Positions 32,583-39,244 of a stretch of DNA of 39,244 nt are shown here, one piece after another (within the stretch, counting starts at the first letter, position 1; every line of letters begins with the position of its first letter). The notes under the pieces were generated by a model. The model did no database searches, was not told the origin of the DNA, and saw only the letters and a list, made by a program, of their open reading frames with translations. Location: positions 1 to 39,244 of the forward strand of contig JBHGBF010000031.1 in NCBI GenBank assembly GCA_041946865.1. Reading direction: 5' to 3'. The position numbers and the translations under genes are program-made. Source of the stretch: RPQK01 sp041946865 (GTDB taxonomy: Bacteria; Acidobacteriota; UBA6911; RPQK01).

Positions 32583-34412
32583 ATGGATGGTGATGGCTTT
32601 CGCAACAACTTCTACCTGCGCCTCTTGGTGATAACCTGGTTGTCACTGGCGTTGATGCGCGCTCAGACCACTGAACAGATCAACTGGCGCATCGACGAGG
32701 GTGCGGTCGGAGTCGCCAACTGCCGCACCGGCGACCTGTCCAGCGATGGCCGTTTCGTGGTTTTCACAGCCAACTACTCGGCAGTGTACTCGAATAATTC
32801 CAGCAATTTCCACGGAGTCTTCCGCTATGACCGAAAGACCGGACAGACGATCCTGGTCAGTGCGTCAAGCAGCGGGACGGCCGGCAACAACTCTAGTGGA
32901 AGCCCGTCGATTTCCGGCGATGGAAGGTATGTCTGCTTCAGCTCGTTTGCCAATAACCTCGTTGCCGGAGACACCAACAACTTTGGTGATGTTTTTGTCC
33001 GAGATTGTGTCACCGGCCAGACAGAGCGGGTCAGTCTTTCCTCGACGGAGGCACAGATTCTGGCCTTGAGCACAGACCCGATTATGTCATCCGACGGCCG
33101 CTACGTCTTCTTCGAGTCTCTTGCCGTAGCGGGGTTGCCGTCGGCGGATCCGAACTGGAGGACCATTCTAGTTCGTGACCGGCAAGAAGGCGTGACGAAA
33201 GTGGCAGCGACGACCGCCGGTAATGCGCCGATCAGGACAAGTCCGGCCCCGTCCTCAGTGTCGGGGGACGGACGCTACCTGGCATTCAGGGCGATGACCC
33301 AAAGCGTCGACGCATCAGAGATGTCGGGTGCCAACGCTATCTGGGTGAAGGACATGGTCAGCGGGGCTCTGATCCTGGCCAGCCGCGATCGCACGGGGCT
33401 TCCCATGACACCTGGTACCGGTTTCCAGCTTTCTCGGAACGGCCGTTACGTAGTGTTCCCCTCAAACTCGGGTCAGTTAGTCCCTGGCGAGGCCAGTGTC
33501 TATGAGCAGATTTTCGTGCGGGATATCCAGACAGGGACAAGCTCGCGCGTCAGTATCAACAGCGCGGGGCAGCAGGCCGATTCGGCCTGCTCGTTTCCGG
33601 TCATTTCGGGGGATGGCCGTTACGTTGTCTTTCAATCCTCGGCTACGAACCTGCTGCCCGGCGTATCCGGTGGGCTGTACCTCAAGGATCGTCATGCAGG
33701 CAAGCTGGCACTGGTGAGCACCGGACTGCCGAGCAACGGCTGGAACGGCGGGTCCGATCCGAAGATCTCCGAAGACGGTCAGGCCGTGATCTTCACTTCT
33801 GAGGAGGGATGGTCATTCGGCGGCCAGACTCTTTTTCTTCGTAACCGTCCCGCGGAAGCGGTACTCGCGACATTTCCCCATTACGCTAACGGGTCGGCGT
33901 CCGCCCGCACCAGGATAATCCTGATGAACGGAGGTAACAGCGCCGATACCGGCGAGGTGCGCTTTCGGGATAGCCAGGGTAATCCCTTGGGAATGCCCGT
34001 GAACGGACAGATCCGGACAGCTGTGCCCTATGCGTTGGGGCCGTTCGGGACCACTGAAATAGCGACAGATGGCACGGGGCCGCTCCTGAGCGGTTCCGTC
34101 CAGGTGGTCTCGGATCGGGGGTTCGAGTCCCTGGCACGCGCCAGTCTGGTCTTTGACGTGTTCGGGAAATTCGTCTCGGTGGACCCGTGTCCGCCCTGGA
34201 CGGTCCAGCGTTTCTTCGCCAGCCGCAACGCCAGTGAAAACACCGGGCTCGCGCTGCAGAATCCAGGTCCCTATCGACTGGTCTCAAGAGTTGAGCTTCA
34301 CACCGGAAAGCAAGCGCTTGCCACGGCGCTGCTTCCGCTTGAGCCCGGTTCGCAGATAGCCCTGTTCCTTGATGATCCGCCTCAACTGTCTGTCTTACGA
34401 GACGGACGATGA
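32583..34412 (+). CDS. Secreted TolB-like seven-blade propeller protein, frameshifted near its C-terminus
   Basis: A signal peptide (YLRLLVITWLSLALMRAQT) is followed by seven blades of the type SxDGRYVxFxS...DVFVRDxxTGxTxRVS (about residues 38-420). The first part of the LPQVxxG-type module then starts (FPHYANGSASARTRIILMNGG...). The module stops abruptly after GSQIALFLDD, where other copies continue into an ELF...GTLxV end, and reads out of frame to a stop at 34412. The next frame carries a second, nearly whole module (34369-35010). The original product was probably one longer protein. Start: ATG with GGGGGAGG upstream. A surface or secreted role is inferred; the substrate is unknown. Confidence 0.8.
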   Translation: MDGDGFRNNFYLRLLVITWLSLALMRAQTTEQINWRIDEGAVGVANCRTGDLSSDGRFVVFTANYSAVYSNNSSNFHGVFRYDRKTGQTILVSASSSGTAGNNSSGSPSISGDGRYVCFSSFANNLVAGDTNNFGDVFVRDCVTGQTERVSLSSTEAQILALSTDPIMSSDGRYVFFESLAVAGLPSADPNWRTILVRDRQEGVTKVAATTAGNAPIRTSPAPSSVSGDGRYLAFRAMTQSVDASEMSGANAIWVKDMVSGALILASRDRTGLPMTPGTGFQLSRNGRYVVFPSNSGQLVPGEASVYEQIFVRDIQTGTSSRVSINSAGQQADSACSFPVISGDGRYVVFQSSATNLLPGVSGGLYLKDRHAGKLALVSTGLPSNGWNGGSDPKISEDGQAVIFTSEEGWSFGGQTLFLRNRPAEAVLATFPHYANGSASARTRIILMNGGNSADTGEVRFRDSQGNPLGMPVNGQIRTAVPYALGPFGTTEIATDGTGPLLSGSVQVVSDRGFESLARASLVFDVFGKFVSVDPCPPWTVQRFFASRNASENTGLALQNPGPYRLVSRVELHTGKQALATALLPLEPGSQIALFLDDPPQLSVLRDGR

Positions 34413-35010
34413 TACCGGCAGCATCCACTTCAGGGATTCGGACGGGAAACCCACCGCCATCCCTGTCGGCGGAACTTCGCAGGCTTCTCTCAACTTCTCC
34501 CTCGACCCGTTTTCGGTCCTGGAATACGAGACAGGAGGCCAGGGCCAGTTGAAAAGCGGGAGTGTCAGCGTGGTGTCAAACGACCAGTTTTCCAGGCTGG
34601 AAGCCAGTGAGGTGTTCGATGTACTCGGGAACTTCGTCTCTCTTGATCCCTCTCCGAACCGCACTGTGCACCAGGTGTACGTCAGTTTCACACCCACGGA
34701 ATGCACGGGGATCGCGGCGTACAACCCTTCGTCGGAGGCCATCAAGATCGATGCTTTCCTGCTGAGCTCCGGGGGCGAGGAACGGGCAGACACGGTGATC
34801 CATATGGCCGCCAATCAGCAGTTCGCGGTGTTTATCGACGGAAGCAAGCTGTTTGCCACATACTTCAGCCTGCACCCCGAGGAGTTCCAGGGGACACTAA
34901 ATTTGCGGGTGAGAGACTCGAAGAAGGTCGCGATCGTCGGGCTCATCCAGAAGAAGCAGACTGGGGCCTTGATCGCCATCGCCAGCGGCGACAAGGCTTT
35001 CAGCCGGTAG
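34369..35010 (+). pseudogene. Out-of-frame remainder of the propeller protein: second module copy
   Basis: About 210 residues. From IRLNCLSYETDDDTGSIHFRDSDGKP to the end this aligns segment by segment with the module just upstream (both have DTGxxxFRDSxG, LxSGSVxVVS, VFDVxGxFVSxDP, TG-A--NP), and it has the terminal FQGTLNLRVRD...VGL part that the first lacks. It has no signal peptide, no SD and begins inside the preceding gene, so it is not an independent gene. A frameshift around 34370-34411, probably at a recombination joint between two module copies, separates the two parts. Confidence 0.75.
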
Positions 35011-35054
35011 CGGCCTGAGGGACCGCAGGTTTAACTCCGGCGCTCCTTTTCGGT

Positions 35055-36467
35055 TTACTCTAAGCCCTGAGGGTGTTTGATCTTCCAGACTCGTTGCAGA
35101 TTCTCTCTCGCGCTCGCGCTCGCCGGATTAAGCGAGAGCGCTATGCGGAACTCGTTAATCGCTCCGTCCACGTCGCCGGCTTCGTAAAGCGCATACCCCA
35201 GATTGTTGTGGGGACGGGCCTTGTGAGGCGACTTCCGCACCGCGTCCGACCAGAAGGTGACTTGATTCGCATATACGCGGTTCCGACTCACCGTGCCGGC
35301 CAGAAGGGCGACCGCCACCAGGACGCAGATTGACTTTGTGAGGATCGAGGCGAGAGACGGCCGGGCGGAGGACAATTTCGCGGTCCCGGCTTCCAGCAGC
35401 AGCGCGACGATCAGGAAGACGCCGATCGAGGGCAGATACAGGTTCCGCTCGCTCAGAACATCGTATCGAGGGATCACGCTGTTGGCCGGAAGCAGGCATA
35501 TGAAAAACCACAAAATACCCAAGGTCCACGAAGGCCGCCGTTGCCGACACCACACGCCGGTTCCCAGCAGTCCCCCCAGTAGCGCCAGGCAAACCGGAAT
35601 CGGCCATTGCGCGATCGAGCTGTAGACCGGCAGATCGTGATCGAAGTTCAACCGTGCAGGAATAAAGAAAAGCGTGAGAGCATGGCACACGGCATTGATC
35701 TGGGTCAGCAGGTTTGTGTAAATCGGGCGGGTCTGGAGGCTGGCTTGGGCGAGAAATGAATAACGGGCATGCATGGCTGCAGTAACGACTCCGAGGCAGA
35801 CGACCATCCAGAATGGCGCGTGCCAGCCCAGCGCCCCGCCCCGGGGAAATACCGGTCGGAAGGCCACCTGCCAAAGAAGCAAGAGGCCAGGGAGAATGAT
35901 GGCGATCTCCTTGGCAAGCAGGGCGAGCATAAAACTCAGGAGCGCGCCGCTGTAGCAGAGTGCGAGGCCACGGCCGGGCAGTCCGGCGTCGACCGCCCGA
36001 AGGAAAAGGTAAAGCGACAAGAGAGAAAAGAAAGCGGCCATGCCTGTGGCGCGGCCGGAGATGTACGTCACGGTCTCCGTGGCAATGGGATGAAGCAGGA
36101 AGAACAAGGCTGCGAAAAACGGAACCGTAGAATCCCGGACAGTGTCGCGCCCTTTCCCGGCATGCCTGCCTGCGCAAGTGAGAATCGCAAACAGCAAGAG
36201 TCCGCTTCCGCAATGGAACAGAAGATTAAGCAGGTGATAGCCGGCCGGGCGTGTCCCATAGAGCTGCCGGTCAACCAGGAAACTCAGTTTCAACAGCGGC
36301 CGGATCATCTGCTCGACGTGACTCGCGTACATAGATATACCCGAAAGCCGCCTGTCCTGCAGGATAGTTGCCCGGTCGTCGAATTGAAATGCTGTACCGA
36401 AGGAATTGACATAGGCTAGTATCGTCGCGGCAATCAGGATTGCGGTCGCGGTTCTGCCGGAGGTCAT
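35055..36467 (-). CDS. Polytopic TMTC-like (GT-C) membrane protein with C-terminal TPR
   Basis: A 470-residue membrane protein with about nine to ten helices. The N-terminal loop FQFDDRATILQD has the paired acidic residues of GT-C glycosyltransferases, and HPIATETVTYISGRATGMAAFFSLLSLYLFL closely resembles the core of the TMTC/DUF1736 group, bacterial relatives of eukaryotic O-mannosyltransferases. A single TPR (RPHNNLGYALYEAGDVDGAINEFRIALSLNP) follows the last helix. It may glycosylate exported proteins, but donor and target are unknown. The frame is open to 36896 but that part overlaps the divergent gene and lacks family resemblance; ATG at 36467 is chosen. Confidence 0.8.
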   Translation of the reverse strand: MTSGRTATAILIAATILAYVNSFGTAFQFDDRATILQDRRLSGISMYASHVEQMIRPLLKLSFLVDRQLYGTRPAGYHLLNLLFHCGSGLLLFAILTCAGRHAGKGRDTVRDSTVPFFAALFFLLHPIATETVTYISGRATGMAAFFSLLSLYLFLRAVDAGLPGRGLALCYSGALLSFMLALLAKEIAIILPGLLLLWQVAFRPVFPRGGALGWHAPFWMVVCLGVVTAAMHARYSFLAQASLQTRPIYTNLLTQINAVCHALTLFFIPARLNFDHDLPVYSSIAQWPIPVCLALLGGLLGTGVWCRQRRPSWTLGILWFFICLLPANSVIPRYDVLSERNLYLPSIGVFLIVALLLEAGTAKLSSARPSLASILTKSICVLVAVALLAGTVSRNRVYANQVTFWSDAVRKSPHKARPHNNLGYALYEAGDVDGAINEFRIALSLNPASASARENLQRVWKIKHPQGLE

Positions 36468-36533
36468 CGGGGCCGGGAGTACTACGATTCGACTTTGATT
36501 GTCAATCGACTTTCGCCCTGGGGGGATAAAGGC

Positions 36534-37205
36534 ATGACTCACGGCTGTCGGATTCGTACCGCTCTTGCCACACTGGCCCTTTTCGCTTGCCTTCCCGCGA
36601 CCGGCCTCTCGGATGGTGCTTGCGGTTGTAACGATATCTGCAACCTCGCGAAGAGGCTGAGAGAGAAGGAAAGGCTTCTCGAAGCGGCTCGCAAAGTCGC
36701 TGCGGAGGCGAAAGACAAGGTTTTTCCAACGGCCGGGTGGGCCAAGGAGCGATTTCTCGAAATCGCCTTTCCGGACGGCAACTACAAGGTCGAGGGAGTT
36801 CAGCAATACGGGCAGGAGACCAAGGTCTCGGACGAGCTCAAAAAAGGGAATTGCGACAGTCATTGGAAAGCGGCTGAGGCCCACGAGCTTGACCACATCC
36901 GATACGACAAGACGGTCCCTAACTGGAAGTATCCCTGGATCATGATCTTCGGCCAGGAAGGAGAATTCCTCGCCGGGAAAGAGGTGAGCGGGTATCTGGC
37001 CGAAGTGGAGTACCTCAGAAAAGAGCTGGAGAAACTCGCAAAGAACTGCCCTCCCGTTGACTGTGACTCTTCACCTGTGAGAGAGCAGCCGGTTCTTGAA
37101 ACTTACCAGGGACAGAACGCGGCAGCCCAAGCCGAACAGAAGCAGCGCCTGGAGGGGGCTTCCAGGCGGGTAAGAGGTTACGCGGAATCCATCCCCGAGA
37201 GGTAG
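36534..37205 (+). CDS. Exported protein with HExxH motif
   Basis: A 223-residue protein with a signal peptide (RTALATLALFACLPATGLSDG) and a Cys-containing mature start (ACGCNDIC). The rest is helical, with AHELDHIRYD at 116-125 giving an HExxH metal site (His117, Glu118, His121) as in gluzincin-like peptidases; a third ligand is likely among the following acidic residues, for instance in EGEFLAGKEVSGYLAEVEYL. The family is not recognised. A G-rich ribosome site (GGGGG) stands before the ATG; a TTG at 36495 is the alternative. It ends 9 nt before the next gene, so the two are an operon, divergent from the TMTC-like gene. Confidence 0.7.
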   Translation: MTHGCRIRTALATLALFACLPATGLSDGACGCNDICNLAKRLREKERLLEAARKVAAEAKDKVFPTAGWAKERFLEIAFPDGNYKVEGVQQYGQETKVSDELKKGNCDSHWKAAEAHELDHIRYDKTVPNWKYPWIMIFGQEGEFLAGKEVSGYLAEVEYLRKELEKLAKNCPPVDCDSSPVREQPVLETYQGQNAAAQAEQKQRLEGASRRVRGYAESIPER

Positions 37206-37214
37206 AAGAAAGCC

Positions 37215-39164
37215 GTGGCCGGAATACTACGATTCATTCAAGACGGTCTTCGTGAACTTGGCCGGAAAATCACACGGAGAAAGCTGCGCAGCCGGCAGGC
37301 TGCGCTCGAAAAACAGCGGAGAAAAGCGCTTTCGCAACTGGGCAGGCGTGCGTGGGAGGCCAAGATCGATTTGGAGAACTACGCAGACCTGCGGGACCAA
37401 CTGCATCGTCTGGATGAACGGGCAGGACAGCTGGCGGCCCGATCCGGCGAGCTGCAAGCCCAGGCGGCTTCGCTCCAATCCCGGCGGGCAGCCGAGCTCG
37501 CGCGCTTTGATCAGCAGTCCCGACCCGTCCTGCAAAAGAAAACAGAGACGGACACCGCTTTACGAAACGCCCGGGCCAGGCTGAGCGAAACCGAGCGGGC
37601 TATCAACAGCCATCAGGCTCGACTCAAGTGGCTCACTGACGAATTGGCGCGAACCGCGCAGACTCCCGGCGGGCAGGTTCCGCGAGAGCCGCTTCTCGCC
37701 GAACAGAAAGCCGTTTCGGATCAACTGACCGCCGTTGTGCCGGTTCGGGAAGCCCTGGCGGCCGAGGTCAATGCCCTGAGCGAGGAGAGCCGGCGCCTCG
37801 CGGAGGAGATTTCCCGCATTGAAGCAGAGCGTAAATCGACACTGGCCCCGATTGAGGCCGAGCTGCGGCGAGTCCAGCAGGAATCGCAAGGCGCCACCCG
37901 AGAAATTTCGGACGTCGGGCGGGAGCAGTCGGACCGTTTCACCGAGCTGGGCGCCGCGCTTTACGGCCAAAAGGTGCGGCATCCGGCATTGGAGGAGCCG
38001 GCGCAGGCGGTTGAAGCCCTCGACCGCAGCCAAGCGGACATTCGGGCAGCACTTGACGCCTCTCTCGCTCTCACCCAGGCGATGCCGCGATGGACCATGC
38101 TCAAGCTCGCCGCACTGTCCCTGCTTCTGTTGGTTGTCGCGGCCGGAGTGGTAGGCGTGTTTCTTGCTCTGACCGGCGAATCCCCGGAATCTTCCGGCCG
38201 CGTTCTGCAGCACCTGACCCGCCGTCTGTCGCCGGGGCAGCCGGCGGATGTTGCCGATGGGGCTGTAGCCGCAGAGGAGTCCCGAAAAGACGAGATTGTC
38301 CGGGCCTTTCTGCGCGATCCGGGCGACGAATCGAAGCGCCGGCAAGCGGTAGAGATCCTGGAAAACGACGTGATGACCGTGGGATCAACCGCTGATCGCG
38401 GTCACGTTCCGTACCTGATCAAGATCCTGCAACGAGGGGCGCCGGAGCTGCGAGCGGCTGCCGGCCATGCCATCGGCATGATCGGTCCCGCGCCTTCGGA
38501 ACTGTCCGTTTTGCTCGAGTCGCTGAATGATCCTGTCCCCGGAGTCCGTGAGGGAGCGCTGGCCGCACTCGAGCAGTTGCGTGACGACTCTGCTCGGCTC
38601 TTGATCCGACGCATCCATTTGGGGGCTCGCCACACCGAGCGGCAGAGCCGGGAGCGATTCCGGCCCCAGACGGTTCCGGATTTCAAGCGGCTCGGCGTGC
38701 CGATCTACGAGGGAGCAAGCTACCTCTACTATGCGAGTGACCCGGAAATCGGCCGGGCAGCCTTCGTAACCGATGCACCGCTCCAGAAAGTGCTCGACTA
38801 CTACTGCTCAAGGTCCGGCCGCCCGGCCCTTCAGGCTGAAGAGTTCACTCGCCGCTACCTGGGCGGCACGCCGCAAGACCCGACCGGCGCCCAACGGCTG
38901 GCTTCGGAGTCCCAGGCCGCCTTCAAGCGGGCCATGGGAGCGCGCAGGCCGGAAGCAGAAATCCGCGCCGAAGTGGAGAAGTATGCGGGCTACACGCTCT
39001 GCCTTCCGCAGGTCCGGTACGTGGATCCCGAGCTTTACGGATCGCCGAGTTTCGTTGCCTTGGAAGAGGGCCTTGGGGGAGCAGCGAGACCCATTCGATA
39101 TGTTGCAGTCTTCGAGGATCGGGCGCTTCAAAAGACCGGGTTTGAAGTGCACGTGGGGCAGTGA
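37215..39164 (+). CDS. Coiled-coil membrane protein with HEAT repeats
   Basis: 649 residues; not recognised as a named family. Residues about 10-285 are a long, highly charged coiled coil (Arg/Glu/Gln/Ala-rich). A single membrane helix lies at about 296-319. Residues 365-450 are HEAT-like (VPYLIKILQRGAPELRAAAGHAIGMIG; LLESLNDPVPGVREGALAALEQL). The last 190 residues form a globular part (VPIYEGASYLYYASDPEIGRAAFVTDAPLQKVLDYY) that resembles stability/'bacterial surface' modules using an acidic aromatic pattern, unidentified. With no signal peptide the coil is probably cytoplasmic and the HEAT part outside. GTG start; translated together with the HExxH protein upstream. Confidence 0.72.
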   Translation: MAGILRFIQDGLRELGRKITRRKLRSRQAALEKQRRKALSQLGRRAWEAKIDLENYADLRDQLHRLDERAGQLAARSGELQAQAASLQSRRAAELARFDQQSRPVLQKKTETDTALRNARARLSETERAINSHQARLKWLTDELARTAQTPGGQVPREPLLAEQKAVSDQLTAVVPVREALAAEVNALSEESRRLAEEISRIEAERKSTLAPIEAELRRVQQESQGATREISDVGREQSDRFTELGAALYGQKVRHPALEEPAQAVEALDRSQADIRAALDASLALTQAMPRWTMLKLAALSLLLLVVAAGVVGVFLALTGESPESSGRVLQHLTRRLSPGQPADVADGAVAAEESRKDEIVRAFLRDPGDESKRRQAVEILENDVMTVGSTADRGHVPYLIKILQRGAPELRAAAGHAIGMIGPAPSELSVLLESLNDPVPGVREGALAALEQLRDDSARLLIRRIHLGARHTERQSRERFRPQTVPDFKRLGVPIYEGASYLYYASDPEIGRAAFVTDAPLQKVLDYYCSRSGRPALQAEEFTRRYLGGTPQDPTGAQRLASESQAAFKRAMGARRPEAEIRAEVEKYAGYTLCLPQVRYVDPELYGSPSFVALEEGLGGAARPIRYVAVFEDRALQKTGFEVHVGQ

Positions 39165-39215
39165 TTTACCCCGGTCTCCGGTGATCCGGAAATGCGATCG
39201 AGCGTGCGGGCAGGC

Positions 39216-39244
39216 TTTTATCGTGGCCGGACTCTCCAGAGTCC
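39216..39244. repeat. Dispersed repeat copy and palindrome at the window edge
   Basis: 39216-39236 is the reverse complement of 25652-25672 with one mismatch. 39229-39244 is a perfect inverted repeat GGACTCT-CC-AGAGTCC. It is probably the beginning of an intergenic palindromic element cut by the window end. Confidence 0.6.

Overview
The window most likely comes from an Acidobacteriota chromosome, probably an uncultured lineage or metagenome bin (inference). The grounds are: an 'acidobacterial VWFA-related' secreted protein (6670-7695); large secreted proteins built from a repeated LPQVxxG...LFNxG module (8726-11296, 32583-35010); moderately high GC; and GTGACAAG and GGATGAA short tandem repeats between genes. 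No rRNA, tRNA, CRISPR array, transposase, integrase or phage gene was seen. The region is fully coding-dense and looks like ordinary chromosome with lineage-specific accessory genes.

Layout. 286-4179 is a tightly packed housekeeping run on the plus strand: site-2 protease, trpS, scpA, scpB, then after a 105-nt perfect-looking hairpin, an RluB-type pseudouridine synthase. It runs on into riboflavin genes (4180-6652): riboflavin synthase fused in frame to an exported domain, and a RibBA whose GTP cyclohydrolase half has lost its zinc ligands (RibBX-like). Next come the VWFA protein (minus), LarE sulfur transferase, and an 856-residue secreted modular protein. 11443-12946 holds three small regulatory or unknown genes (DUF6335-like, a lone zinc-finger/anti-sigma-like protein, an RsbRD-N-like helical protein). 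Threonine dehydrogenase (13122-14150) faces an EamA-family transporter and a CBS-pair protein.

15814-23944 (all minus strand) is the most interesting block. Transcription runs from a membrane histidine kinase with two periplasmic CxxCH haem-c motifs, to an NtrC-type sigma-54 activator with GAFTGA. After a 205-bp regulatory gap comes an operon of a degenerate receiver, a Rieske protein, a one-piece cytochrome b with b6-type haem spacing, a nine-haem membrane cytochrome and a five-haem cytochrome. The gap contains two tandem 17-bp palindromes (CCTGACA-N3-TGTCAGG) at about -86 and -110 and a GG-N10-GC sigma-54 promoter 26 bp before the operon start. I read this as a self-contained unit: haem-based redox sensing that switches on an alternative quinol:cytochrome oxidoreductase through sigma-54.

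24091-32361 carries a TPR protein with two retropepsin-like domains, an Fpg/Nei glycosylase, an MFS transporter plus chemoreceptor pair, a UroD-like methyltransferase and an archaeal-type thymidylate synthase. 32583-39164 holds a seven-blade propeller protein broken by a frameshift between two module copies, a TMTC-like membrane protein, and a two-gene operon of an exported HExxH protein and a coiled-coil/HEAT membrane protein.

A window-wide pattern: six plus-strand genes have a TANNNT -10 box, often preceded by TGN, ending only 6-8 nt before the ATG and no Shine-Dalgarno, which suggests leaderless transcripts. Other genes have clear AGGAG sites.
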